Source of the DNA: Shewanella benthica KT99
GTDB lineage: Bacteria > Pseudomonadota > Gammaproteobacteria > Enterobacterales > Shewanellaceae
Assembly (NCBI RefSeq): GCF_000172075.1
Contig: NZ_ABIC01000001.1
Location: forward strand, 1 to 64,000
Direction of reading: 5' to 3'
Length of the DNA: 64,000 bases
In this document: piece after piece, positions 18,274 to 28,500 of the stretch
Position numbering within the stretch: the first letter of the stretch is position 1
Layout of the letters: every line of letters begins with the position of its first letter
Notes under the pieces: model-generated
Seen by the model: the letters and a program-made list of their open reading frames with translations, nothing else
What the model was told of the DNA's origin: nothing
Databases searched by the model: none
Made by a program: the position numbers and the translations under genes

Positions 18274-20541
18274 ATGACAATAAAATGGATGACATCAGCG
18301 CTATTGGCGGTTCCTATGATTCTATCAAATACGGCTTGCTCGACAATCACCAGTACGACTAATGCAGAAAAAGAGCGCTCATTCGAGGGAGGGGCTACGC
18401 CTCTGAGCATCGAAAGGCTATACGCTTCCCCCGCATTGGCTGGCACGAGTCCCAGGGGGCTTAAGCTTTCACCCGACGGTAAAAGAGTGACCTATCTTGC
18501 CGGACGTAAAGATGATCAGTATTTCTATGACTTGTGGCAGATGGATGTGGCCAGTGGTAAGAAGTCGATACTAGTCGATGCGGATAAGCTCACCATAGGC
18601 GAGCTTTCTGATGAAGAGAAGGCAAGACGAGAGCGCCAACGCATATATGGTCAGGGGATCATGGAGTATTTCTGGTCTGATGATAGCCAGGCCATACTCA
18701 TTCCAGCCTCTGGCGTGCTTTACTATTTTTCAGTTGATGATGGTGAAGTAAACTTGCTACCTACGGGTGACGGCTTTGTCACCGATGCTCGTTTATCTCC
18801 TAAGGGAAATTATGTCTCTTTTGTACGAGATCAAAATCTGTTCGTGTTAGAGCTGAAAACCAGCAAGCTCACCGCCATGACTACTGATGGCGGTGGGGCG
18901 ATAAAAAATGCCATGGCCGAGTTCGTCGCGCAAGAAGAGATGGGCCGCATGACTGGCTACTGGTGGTCACCGGATGAGTCGGCCATCGCCTATACCCGTA
19001 TCGATGAGTCTGGCGTTGAGTTGGTGACTCGCAATGAGATCTATGCCGATGGCATCAAATTAACCGAGCAAAGGTATCCCTATGCGGGTAAGAATAATGT
19101 CACGATTAAATTAGCCGTGGTGACACTCGCCGAGCAGAAGGAAATCTGGGTCGACCTTGGCAAAGAACAAGATATTTACCTGCCCAGAGTTAACTGGTTG
19201 CCCGATAGTAAGCGATTATCCTATCAATGGCAGAGCCGAGATCAGCAAAGCTTAGATCTCAGAGTGGTGTCTCTGGCTCAGATCGATAAATCTAGAGTTT
19301 TAGTCGAAGAGCGCAGTGATGCCTGGGTGAATCTAAATAATGATCTGCATTTCTTAAAGCAGCAAGAGAGCTTCATTTGGGCCTCGGAGCGTGATGGCTT
19401 CAAGCACCTGTATCTGATTGGGCTGGATGGCAAGGTGAAGCAACAGCTGACATCGGGAGGCTGGACCGTCGATGAAGTCGAGCTGGTGGATGAGAAAACG
19501 GGATGGATCTACTTTACTGGCCGTAAAACTCTGGTTACCGAGAAACATCTTTATCGCGTGCCTTTAAACGGTGGCAAAGTCGAGAATATCAGTCAGCGAA
19601 GCGGTATGCACTCACCTGTGTTTGCCGAGAATGAAGCCGTTTATCTGGACTATTTTAGCAGCTTATCACAACCGCCGCAGATCAGCCTACATGGTGATAA
19701 GGGTCAGCAACTCGCTTGGGTAGAAGAGAACGAGGTGGATAAGACACATCCTCTCTATCCCTTCTTCGGCTTGTGGCAGTTACCTGAGTTTGGCCAGATT
19801 AAAGCGGAAGATGGCCAAGCGCTGCAGTATCGTCTGTTTAAACCGACAAATTTTAGCGCCGACAAGCAATATCCTGTAGTCGTTCGAGTCTACGGTGGCC
19901 CCCACGCTCAGTTGGTGGTTAACAGTTGGAGCGATCAAGATTACTTCACTCAGTATTTACTCCAGCAAGGTTATATCGTGTTCCAGCTCGATAACCGAGG
20001 TTCGGCGCACCGCGGCACTCAATTTGAACATGTGATCTATCAGCACTTAGGCGAAGCGGAAGTCAACGACCAGAAAACGGGTGTCGATTACCTGCGTACA
20101 CTTGCCTATGTTGACAGCGCTAACATCGCCTTGTACGGCCACAGCTATGGTGGTTATATGGCTTTGATGGGCATATTTAAGGCGCCGGATTACTTTAAGG
20201 CCGCCATCTCTGGTGCGCCAGTGACTGACTGGGCCTTATATGACACCCATTACACCGAGCGTTATCTTGGCCATCCGCAACAGAATGCCGAAGGCTATGA
20301 GGCCAACAGCGTACTGCCATATGTGAAAGGCTATCAATCTGGCTTGCTGATGTATCACGGCATGGCCGATGACAATGTACTTTTTGAGAACAGTACCAAG
20401 GTGTATAAAGCGTTGCAGGATGAGGGTAAGCTATTTCAAATGATAGATTATCCGGGGTCAAAGCACTCGATGCGCGGCGAAAAAGTAAGAACGCACTTGT
20501 ATCGCTCACTGGCCGATTTTCTCGAGAAAGAATTGAAATAA
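18274..20541 (+). CDS. S9B dipeptidyl-peptidase IV-like lipoprotein
   Basis: A 755-residue prolyl oligopeptidase-family enzyme (DPP IV type) that removes N-terminal dipeptides, usually Xaa-Pro. A lipobox-like LSNTAC (Cys 22) suggests outer-membrane or periplasmic anchoring. Residues about 50-490 form the beta-propeller; the VAQEEMGR double-Glu motif near 217 binds the substrate amino group. The C-terminal alpha/beta-hydrolase has the nucleophile in GHSYGGYM (near 624), Asp in HGMADDN (near 700) and His in GSKHSM (near 731), all intact. It likely helps peptide use from protein-rich debris, as for many Shewanella. The start is taken at ATG 18274; its promoter region contains the MITE-like insertion. 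Confidence 0.93.
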   Translation: MTIKWMTSALLAVPMILSNTACSTITSTTNAEKERSFEGGATPLSIERLYASPALAGTSPRGLKLSPDGKRVTYLAGRKDDQYFYDLWQMDVASGKKSILVDADKLTIGELSDEEKARRERQRIYGQGIMEYFWSDDSQAILIPASGVLYYFSVDDGEVNLLPTGDGFVTDARLSPKGNYVSFVRDQNLFVLELKTSKLTAMTTDGGGAIKNAMAEFVAQEEMGRMTGYWWSPDESAIAYTRIDESGVELVTRNEIYADGIKLTEQRYPYAGKNNVTIKLAVVTLAEQKEIWVDLGKEQDIYLPRVNWLPDSKRLSYQWQSRDQQSLDLRVVSLAQIDKSRVLVEERSDAWVNLNNDLHFLKQQESFIWASERDGFKHLYLIGLDGKVKQQLTSGGWTVDEVELVDEKTGWIYFTGRKTLVTEKHLYRVPLNGGKVENISQRSGMHSPVFAENEAVYLDYFSSLSQPPQISLHGDKGQQLAWVEENEVDKTHPLYPFFGLWQLPEFGQIKAEDGQALQYRLFKPTNFSADKQYPVVVRVYGGPHAQLVVNSWSDQDYFTQYLLQQGYIVFQLDNRGSAHRGTQFEHVIYQHLGEAEVNDQKTGVDYLRTLAYVDSANIALYGHSYGGYMALMGIFKAPDYFKAAISGAPVTDWALYDTHYTERYLGHPQQNAEGYEANSVLPYVKGYQSGLLMYHGMADDNVLFENSTKVYKALQDEGKLFQMIDYPGSKHSMRGEKVRTHLYRSLADFLEKELK

Positions 20542-20749
20542 ACCACGAGTCTGCGAGTGGTAAGTTTTAAGTCGTAAGTCGTAAGTAAGAGCTGAGTCTT
20601 TAGGCTTGAGGGCTTGGGCCTTACAGCTTAAAGCTTTCTTAGCTTTTAAAAACTTTCTTCGCCTTTAGAAGCTTCCCAGCTTTATTCCAGACATAAACCC
20701 CCTCATTGGCCACCGGGGATAACTTTTTAGTTATAGGAAGTCCATATAC

Positions 20750-20812
20750 AAAAAAACCAGCCCTTAGGCTGGTTTTTATTTAAGAAGCATAAAGCGTTCG
20801 CTTTATGCTTCT
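20750..20812 (-). terminator. Terminator hairpins at the 3' end of arcA
   Basis: Two hairpins lie here. A 14-bp stem (20783-20796 with 20799-20812) overlaps the arcA stop codon. A second stem (about 20753-20762 with 20767-20776) is followed on the minus strand by a run of T. The second also works as a terminator for the plus strand (GGTTTTTATTT). Confidence 0.75.
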
Positions 20813-21521
20813 TCTAAGTTAGCGCAGAAACGATAACCTTCACCGTGAATCGTGGCGATGATTTCTGGCGTATCTGGCAAGCTTTCGAAGTGCTTACGGA
20901 TACGACGAATCGTTACGTCAACGGTACGGTCATGTGGCTTAAGCTCGCGGCCCGTCATCTTCATTAGAAGGTCGGCACGGCTAAGGATCTTGCCTGGGTT
21001 CTCAACAAAGTGCAGCATAGCGCGGAATTCACTACGTGGTAGCTTGTATGGCTCACCTTGTGGGCTGACCAAAGAACGACTGTTGATTTCAAGACTCCAA
21101 CCGTTGAAACGGTAGAACTCAACACTGCTCTTATCTTCGGCTTCCGTACCTGTGCTATTGACACGGTTCAATAGGTTGCGAGCACGAATAGTCAGTTCAC
21201 GTGGGTTGAATGGCTTGGTGATATAATCATCTGCACCAATCTCAAGGCCCAAAATTTTGTCAACTTCGTTATCTCGGCCCGTTAGGAAGATTAGACCGAT
21301 ATTGTTTATTTCACGAAGTTCACGTGCTAACAGAAGACCGTTTTTGCCAGGAAGGTTGATATCCATAACAACCAAGTTGATCTTATTTTCCTGCATGGCT
21401 TTATGCATTTCTGCGCCATCATTGGCTTCAGTTACCACATATCCTTCAGCTTCAAAAATACTTCTTAGCGTGTTACGGGTACGGCTTCATCTTCAACAAT
21501 CAGAATGTGCGGGTTTTGCAT
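20803..21521 (-). pseudogene. arcA: arcA, response regulator ArcA with a 1-bp deletion
   Basis: Residues from [15 protein letters not shown] to the end match ArcA almost letter for letter: D54 site in VVMDINLP, K in DYITKPFNP and an OmpR-type winged helix to NLEEA. The first 14 codons are also present from ATG at 21521 ([14 protein letters not shown]). Between them the DNA reads GCCGTACCCGTAAC where GCCGTAACCCGTAAC is expected, a one-base loss near 21478 that puts TAA after four more codons. Downstream restarts (for example GTG at 21438) would lack the first beta strand and the acidic pocket. ArcA is the main redox-responsive regulator in Shewanella. Either the gene is inactive in this strain or the base is a sequencing error. 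Confidence 0.85.
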
Positions 21522-22091
21522 ATTAATTTACCTAATTTGTTCAAATCAATTCTAACTATGAGCGCGTGTTATCAGTGCTAAATACGCTCGAACTTGTCAT
21601 GCTAATGCTTACTGATCTACGATAGGTGCAGTTTCAAACTGCCTGAAACAGCAACACACCTCCATGATTAGGTATGCGTATATCAATAAAGGGGAACGCG
21701 AACTGTATTCACTTCGAGTAACAATATTAGGGTTAGTTCCCTATATTAATAAATATTTATGAAGTTTAAATGCGAAACTAAGCACTGGTCGCATTTTATA
21801 CAGAAATCTGGCTGGCTGTAAATTCTATGTCAGCTCCACTTGTAACAAAATGCATCATAGTAATAAATGATGCAGAACCAACCGACTGGTCTATTGTACT
21901 CGTTTTAGGCAATTGTTAACAAATGAAATGTTAACAAAATTACTTGTGGTTTTGACCTGCGTCACACTTTGCCAGGTAAGTTATTGATAAATGAGGGTGT
22001 TAAAAATGCTTTTAGTGACCTTTATCACGCCAATATGCGGATATACTAAATTTGCTATAATAAATTCAATCAAATTGAGGATATGGTCAAG
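21522..22091. other. Divergent intergenic region, arcA / DUF3293 gene
   Basis: About 570 bp without a gene. It contains two direct TGTTAAC repeats 15 bp apart (21914-21920 and 21929-21935), which resemble ArcA-type half sites although the usual spacing is about 11 bp. TATAAT at 22056-22061 is a likely -10 box for the plus-strand gene. Nothing else stands out. Confidence 0.5.
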
Positions 22092-22535
22092 ATGATAGAG
22101 TCAAATAAGCGATTGTGGCAGCATTACCAAGAAACTGAATTTCTGTTTACCCAAACGTTATCTTCTCAGTTATCTTTTGCAATCATTACGGCCCACAATC
22201 CCCAGGGCCAGATCCTCTCATCTTGTCAAAATCGACTCCTTGATAGACAACTACTGCTCGCGATAGAGAAATTTAACCGACCCTATCGTGCCGTAGTGGG
22301 GACATCCCGTGACCGAACTCATATGGAAAAAAGCTGGGCAGTCGCTATCGATAAGCTCAGTGCGGCATATCTGGGATTGAAATTTAAGCAGAATGCGATC
22401 TATTTTGTTGATAATAACCAGTTAGCCTTAGTTCCTTGCCTGTTCTCTCAAGCTGAGCATCAACAAGAGCTCATCATCGGCGACTTTTCTGATCGGGTTA
22501 ACTTGGTGAGCGAGCTGCCGGATTTTGATTATTAG
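22092..22535 (+). CDS. DUF3293 family protein
   Basis: A 147-residue cytosolic protein from ATG 22092; another ATG at 22083 is in frame but lies only 2 bp after the TTGAGG ribosome site, so the later start is preferred. FAIITAHNPQGQILS near the N-terminus, DRQLL, and QNAIYFVDNNQLALVPC near residue 120 match the DUF3293 pattern as I remember it. The function is unknown. It stands alone, divergent from arcA. Confidence 0.75.
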   Translation: MIESNKRLWQHYQETEFLFTQTLSSQLSFAIITAHNPQGQILSSCQNRLLDRQLLLAIEKFNRPYRAVVGTSRDRTHMEKSWAVAIDKLSAAYLGLKFKQNAIYFVDNNQLALVPCLFSQAEHQQELIIGDFSDRVNLVSELPDFDY

Positions 22536-22639
22536 CTTAAATCTTTCTGCAATAGTTGAGATTTATCATTGCTTGGTCAGCCAAAATTTGATAATTTCTA
22601 CTTCCTCGCTCTCTTTTTGAGCAATGGCGACAGAGTGCG

Positions 22640-22815
22640 AGGTACAGAAGAGGAGCGTTAGCTAGGTAGCAAGTCTGAAGGATCCAAACTCTGATAATGA
22701 CTTATGAGGGAGATTAGCGCCGAGATATCTGAGTATTTGGAATTACTCTATGTCGGTCGAAAGGGCTGAATTCCTTAGGTTGTCACCTGTTTATTGGTGG
22801 AGAGCTTCTGGTGGT
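22640..22815 (+). promoter_or_regulatory. Lysine riboswitch (L box)
   Basis: The leader of lysC follows the E. coli lysC L-box closely: CAGAAGAGGAGCG (22645-22657), GAAGGATCC near 22677, CTGATAATGACTTATGAGGG (22691-22710), GCGCCGAG, GTCGGTCGAAAGGGCTGAA (22752-22770), TAGGTTGTCACC, and TGGTGGAGAGCTTCTGG (22795-22811). P1 pairs CAGAAG (22645-22650) with CTTCTG (22805-22810). It senses lysine and would lower lysC expression. About 150 bp separate it from the start codon, room for the expression platform. Confidence 0.92.
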
Positions 22816-22962
22816 GATCGCTGTTTCCCATCTCTGGGGTGCGTAATCTTTGCATCGGGCTCTTCGAACAAAGTCAGTTCGGAGTGTAATCATGTTTGTT
22901 TTATATCCATATTTATTTTCAAATGAACCATATCAGTGTCTGCATTTTGTGGAGGCTGTATA

Positions 22963-24312
22963 ATGTCGCTTATTGTCGCTAAGTTTGGCGGTACTTCTCT
23001 TGCCGATTATGCCGCCATGAGTCGTTGTGCAGATATTATTCTCGCTAATCCTAATACCCGTGTGGTGGTGGTGAGTGCTTCGAGTGGTGTCACCAATTTG
23101 CTGGTGGAGTTGACCCAAGAGCACATAGGTGAAGAGCGAAGAATGCAGCTCATTAAGCAGATAGCCTATATTCAATATCAAATTTTAGATTCCCTTGGTA
23201 GCCCGCAAGAGGTTGCCGCAAGACTCGATACCGTATTAAGCCGTATCTCTGTATTGGGTGAAGAGCTGAGTAAAAATAGAAATAAGGCAAGGATGGATGA
23301 GCTGCTTGCTCAAGGTGAGCAATGTTCATCGGCTTTGTTTGCCGCAGTGCTAAGGGGGAAAGGGGCGGCGGCCAGTGCATTCGATGTGCGTCAGGTGATG
23401 CGTACCGATAGTCATTTTGGACGAGCCGAACCACAAATAAAGACCATATCTCTGTTAGCCGCTGAGTATTTAGCTCCACTGTTATCCTCGCAGCGCATCG
23501 TGACTCAGGGCTTTATTGGCGCCGATGCTGCTGGCGCTACGACGACGCTGGGCCGTGGGGGGAGTGATTACTCCGCGGCCTTGTTAGCCGAGGCCCTGAA
23601 GGCGACTACCGTTGAGATCTGGACGGATGTGGCCGGCATCTATACCACAGATCCTCGCATCGCACCTAAAGCCCGCCCTATTGCGGAGATTAGCTTCAAT
23701 GAAGCTGCTGAGATGGCGACATTTGGTGCTAAGGTGCTTCATCCTGCCACCATTCTTCCTGCTGTCAGGCAAAAAATTCAAGTTTTTGTGGGGTCTAGCC
23801 GAGAGCCCGAGCGAGGTGGCACCTGGATCCGCCACCAAGTTGAAGATGCTCCGGTTTATCGAGCGGTTACAGTGCGCCGGAATCAAACATTACTCAATCT
23901 GCATAGCCTGAAGATGCTCCACGCCCAAGGTTTTCTAGCCGAAATTTTTGCGACTTTAGCCCGGCATAAGATCAGTGTCGACCTGATCACAACCTCTGAG
24001 GTCAATGTATCACTGACCTTAGATAAGACGGGATCCGATTCTGGCAGAAATGGCCTACTCAGTGAGTCTTTGTTGCAGGAGTTATCTCAGCATTGCCGAG
24101 TACGAGTCGAAGACGGTCTGGCGCTGGTTGCCATCGTTGGCAATAAGATTGCGTCCACTCCGGGTGTTTGTCGTCGCGTTTTTGAAGTGCTGGAACCCCA
24201 TAACGTGCGCATGATCTGTCAGGGCGCTAGCCCGCACAATCTGTGTGTTTTAGTCGCCGAGTCGGAAGCCGCACAGGTGGTCAGAGCGCTGCATCAGAAT
24301 TTGTTTGAGTGA
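22963..24312 (+). CDS. lysC: Lysine-sensitive aspartokinase III
   Basis: A 449-residue monofunctional aspartate kinase, the same length as E. coli LysC. It phosphorylates aspartate, the first step to lysine, threonine and methionine. The start is ATG 22963, seven bases after GGAGG (22951-22955). The kinase domain opens with VAKFGGTSLADY and carries GRGGSDYSA (ATP/aspartate site), EIWTDVAGIYTTDPR and GAKVLHPATI. Two ACT domains follow (about 300-449). The lysine riboswitch upstream and the type III size agree that this is the lysine-regulated isozyme. Confidence 0.96.
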   Translation: MSLIVAKFGGTSLADYAAMSRCADIILANPNTRVVVVSASSGVTNLLVELTQEHIGEERRMQLIKQIAYIQYQILDSLGSPQEVAARLDTVLSRISVLGEELSKNRNKARMDELLAQGEQCSSALFAAVLRGKGAAASAFDVRQVMRTDSHFGRAEPQIKTISLLAAEYLAPLLSSQRIVTQGFIGADAAGATTTLGRGGSDYSAALLAEALKATTVEIWTDVAGIYTTDPRIAPKARPIAEISFNEAAEMATFGAKVLHPATILPAVRQKIQVFVGSSREPERGGTWIRHQVEDAPVYRAVTVRRNQTLLNLHSLKMLHAQGFLAEIFATLARHKISVDLITTSEVNVSLTLDKTGSDSGRNGLLSESLLQELSQHCRVRVEDGLALVAIVGNKIASTPGVCRRVFEVLEPHNVRMICQGASPHNLCVLVAESEAAQVVRALHQNLFE

Positions 24313-24369
24313 TGAAAAGCCTGGATTCTCAGTTTTAGGACTGAGAGGCTAGGAAGTGAAGGATGGAAT

Positions 24370-25476
24370 ATGAGTTTTACCCAGTTATTATTGAAGATAG
24401 GTGAATTGGCCACTGGCCAAGATCTCACCATTCCCATATTTAACTATGAGTGCGAAAGCGCTACGGCTCCCAGCGTCTATATTCAGGCGAATGTACATGG
24501 CGCCGAGGTGCAGGGCAATGCAGTCATCTATCAGCTGATGAAATTGCTGGAGCAATGCACCGTATGTGGCGACATCACCTTGGTGCCTCTGGCTAATCCG
24601 CTGGGGATTAATCAAAAAAGTGGCGAGTTCACTCTAGGCCGTTTCGATCCTATCACAGGTGTGAATTGGAATAGAGAATACCTAGATCATGGAGTCGATG
24701 TGGCAGCTTGGTATCAGGCGCATGATTCTCTGAGTGATGCAGACTTGATCGCTCAATACAGGGCTATGTTGGTTGCAGGGTGCTACACACGCTTAAACAG
24801 CGAGTGGGGTATCACTACCGGGCACCAGCAGGCGGTCAATTTGCAAGTGATGGCGCATCAAGCTGATATTGTGTTAGATCTCCATACTGGACCTAAGTCT
24901 TGTAAACATCTCTATTGTCCTGAATACGATGCTAAGGCGGCATCTTTCTTCTCCATCCCTTATACCTTGTACATTCCCAACGATTTTGGTGGTGCCATGG
25001 ATGAATCGATCTTCTGCCCTTGGTGGCAGCTCACCGAGCATATGAAATCAGCGGGAAGGGATTTGAAGGTACCAGTTGCCGCCTTTACCTTAGAGCTAGG
25101 CTCTCAAGAGAAGATTAATCTCGAAGACGCTCTGGTCGATGCTAAAGGTATCTTGGCTTACCTGAGCGATCGCGGCGTGATCGAGCAGAATCTTGTTCCG
25201 GTTAAGATGAAAAGATATGCCTGTTACCTCAAAGACTATAAGAAGTATCATTCGCCTCTCGGTGGCATGGTCGAGTATCTTGCGAAAGTGGGTGAGCCAC
25301 TGAAAGCGGGGGCGCCATTAGCTAATATTCTACGGCTCGATCTTTATGACACAGATAAGGCTTTAACACTCCTTAGCTTAAGCCAAGATTGCGTACCGAT
25401 TCTGCACTTTGCCTCGGCGTCGGTTTATCAAGGCACCGAGCTGTATAAGGTGATGACTAAGGTATTTGAGATATAA
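24370..25476 (+). CDS. Succinylglutamate desuccinylase/aspartoacylase-family hydrolase
   Basis: A 368-residue M14-like zinc hydrolase of the AstE/AspA group. Zinc ligands appear in VHGAEVQGN (His and Glu, near residues 43-46) and DLHTG (His near 173); a GVNWNRE segment supplies the carboxylate-binding Arg, and LELGSQ (near 242) carries the catalytic Glu. Family members deacylate N-acyl amino acids or act on peptide-like amides; the substrate here cannot be told. It follows lysC by 57 bp, after AAGGATGG, so it may be co-transcribed. The C-terminal 70 residues form the usual beta-rich cap. Confidence 0.85.
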   Translation: MSFTQLLLKIGELATGQDLTIPIFNYECESATAPSVYIQANVHGAEVQGNAVIYQLMKLLEQCTVCGDITLVPLANPLGINQKSGEFTLGRFDPITGVNWNREYLDHGVDVAAWYQAHDSLSDADLIAQYRAMLVAGCYTRLNSEWGITTGHQQAVNLQVMAHQADIVLDLHTGPKSCKHLYCPEYDAKAASFFSIPYTLYIPNDFGGAMDESIFCPWWQLTEHMKSAGRDLKVPVAAFTLELGSQEKINLEDALVDAKGILAYLSDRGVIEQNLVPVKMKRYACYLKDYKKYHSPLGGMVEYLAKVGEPLKAGAPLANILRLDLYDTDKALTLLSLSQDCVPILHFASASVYQGTELYKVMTKVFEI

Positions 25477-25500
25477 CTCATTCATTCAATAGTGGATAAA

Positions 25501-25527
25501 AGAAGGGAGCCGATTTGGCTCCCTTCT
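25501..25527. terminator. Shared hairpin between convergent genes
   Basis: A perfect 11-bp stem (25501-25511 with 25517-25527, loop GATTT) lies between the plus-strand hydrolase and the minus-strand protease. The T runs on both sides are weak, but the position favours a bidirectional terminator. Confidence 0.7.
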
Positions 25528-25552
25528 CATTTATAGCTTGTTAAACCATTGC

Positions 25553-28500
25553 TTAGCGCTTACGACGACGTAGGCCTGCAAATGGAAGTAAAAGCATAGT
25601 TAACCAACCTAGAGAACCAGCAGAAGAAGTATCTTCAGGAGTTGCATTCACTGTAATCGTCGCAGAGCCAGCTGCACTATCAAGCTCGCCGTCAGATGCT
25701 ACTACAGAGAAGACTAACTCATTATCACCTGCTGGAGCTGTAAAGCTGATGCTCTCATTGCCATTGTTAAACTCGACTGGGGTACCCGCTGTCTGAGTCC
25801 AAGTATAGGTTAAAGTATCACCATCAATATCATTGCCGTGGGCAGATGCTTTAACGGCGAAACCTTCGGTACTTGTCATACCTGTAGGAGACACAGTCGG
25901 TGCATCATTGACATTGTTTACTGTAATAAATACATCTGTAGCTTCACCAGTATTCCCGTCAGCATCTGCAGAAGTGTAGCTGAATTTGTCAGTACCGAAG
26001 AAATCATCTTCTGGTGTATATTCGACACTTCCATCTTCTTTTATGGATACTTCACCGTTGGAAGGTTCGTCAACAAGCATCACTTTGCCTAGAGAGCCAG
26101 ATGGTGCAATGTCAATAATGCGTTGAGCATCTGCGGTCATGCCGTCACCTGAGATAGACACTCGGGCGACTTTCTGATCTTTGATGTCGTTATCCAGCAC
26201 GTTAAACTTCAGAGTCTTCTCTTCATCTACGGAAACATTGTCAGTTTGACCCGAGTTAAATTCGGTCGTCTTCACCATGTAGTCGATCTCCAGGCTACCT
26301 GGGGTGGTCGCTTGAAGGACAACGGCGTCACCAGTTGTTACTGTGCCGCCTTGGCCATTGTAATGGAAGGTGGTGCCTACCGAACCACCGATGTTTTCAG
26401 CACCAATAGTTAAGTTTTCAGGCATGTTAGGCACATCTATGTAATTGAATATAACCTGCTCTTCATCACCCGTTTTAATCCAGATGCTGAAGGTGTACTT
26501 AGTCTCGGAAGCATCATTCCAAAGTTGTGCATCTTTCCACTCGAGTGCCAGCCAAACTGTACCGTCACCACCATCAAATATTCCGATAGCCATATCGCCG
26601 CCGCCGGTGTCAGTACCTGAGGTATCCGATAGATCGAAATCAGACCAGAAGGGTGCGAGGATGTTGTTTGGACTGGCCGAGTCTGGTAGCTCTTTATTAT
26701 TCCAAGTACCACCGGTAGAGCCGCCGCCAACCAGAGCGATACCGTTATCACTCATGGTGATACTGTCATAACTGACGCCATTGTATTTAAAGCTGACAGG
26801 GAGAGCATCAAACGTTAGTGCTGTTTCGTCACATCCGTCTTCACATGGTTGAGGCAACACGCCTAAGTCTATGATGCTCGGGAAACCACCTTCATCCTTG
26901 AAAGAGTTCATTTCAGCAAGGTCTAACTTTCCAACCCAGGTGATACGTCCCAGGTCTTCATCGACCTCAAAGCCATTCTGTTGCGCGCCATCCATGGAGA
27001 CCATGACGTCGTCCGCGGAGGTAAGTTCAGTACCTTCAGGAGCATAAGCCGTGAACGTCACGGTATTTTCGAAAATTGAGTTATTCACCACAGCCTTGAC
27101 AGGGAATTCGTCACTCGCTTCGATATCTGTCGCGGTGGTGACGACCGAAATCAAAGATGAATCACTCGACTCTTTCGCCATAACTGCGAGAGGCAGGTGG
27201 GCGTCTTGCATGCCCTGGCTGCTCTTGATCATCACGTTGCCGAAGATCCAAGAGCCATATTCACTAAACGTCGAGTCTACTGTTACTGTGAACTGTGCAG
27301 ATGCACCCGCTTCTAGTTCAAGACTAGTGGGTGATACGCTGATACCTGCACTGTCAGCAGAGGCTGACAGAGACCAAGATGTTGTTTCATCACTTTTGTT
27401 ATAGACGGTACGCGTGAAAGTACATGGGCCTACACAAGAGTCTGAAGCAACTGCTGGCTTATCAAATGTTAATACCGCTTTAGCCGCAGCATCAAGATCC
27501 ATACGGCCTGCGCCCATAGCAAAAGGTGAAGCAGGAGTTTCGGCATCATCATCTAAAATTCCGCCCATATGGGCAGTAGACGTTAATGCTGTCTTGATAT
27601 CATTGGCACTCCACTCTGGATGCAGCTGGCTCATCAGAGCCGCAGCACCAGCAACATGTGGGCTCGCCATACTGGTTCCAGTCATAGTGGTAAAGTCAGT
27701 TCCATCTTCATCAGGAGATGTGGCAGATAGAATAGATGTGCCTGGAGCCGCTAAATCAGGCTTAAGGATATTTTGATTGCCATTGGGACCACGAGAGCTA
27801 GATGAATTAATTAAATCGGCAAATGCACTATTTGCAATGCGCTTCACTTCAGCACCTATGGTACCTGTCGTTTCATCACCAAGTCCTTCAATGAGCGTCT
27901 CGCCATCGTCCTTGGAAATCATCACAGCAGGTAAGGTGGCATCAGGCATATGCATGCTGATAGGGGCACCTGGTTTGCTATTGTATACGACCATAGCTTT
28001 AGCGCCTGCAGCTTCTGCATTAGCGGCTTTATCTGAGAATGCACATAAACCACGAGAAATTAGCGCAATACCGTCTTTAAAAGAATCCGCAGGGAATGCA
28101 GTACAGCCTTCAAAGTTTTCTGCATCTATATTAACTGCAGCGATAACTGGCAGAGTGATATCTTCAGTTAGTAATTCATTGCTGCCTTCAATCGCAAGAA
28201 GTTCATCGCCACCTGCTGTAAAACCATTGGCGAAGAAGCGGCCTGTGGTGCTGTTGGCAACTGTGATGCCAGACTCTACACAGGCAGGACAACCTATGGT
28301 TTGTGCGCCATTACCGTCATTACCAGCGGCAGTAACAACCACGACACCAGCTGCTTCGGCAGCTTCATACATGGTGTTGTATGGGCTGTTAGCTGGATCG
28401 CCACCCGCACCGCCACCCCAAGAGTTGTTGATGACATCGGCGCCATCATTTACCGCATGCTCTAGTGCTTCCATTAACATGATGTTAGAACCACTACCAC

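Noticed and set aside
20560-20700. Short AAGTCGTAAGTCGTAAGT-like and AGCTTTC-like repeats after the S9 peptidase gene
   Set aside because: They are low-complexity, short and imperfect, and no element or RNA could be defined.
21911-21936. Direct TGTTAAC repeats as an ArcA box for autoregulation
   Set aside because: Spacing is 15 bp rather than about 11, so I mention them only in the intergenic entry and do not call a site.
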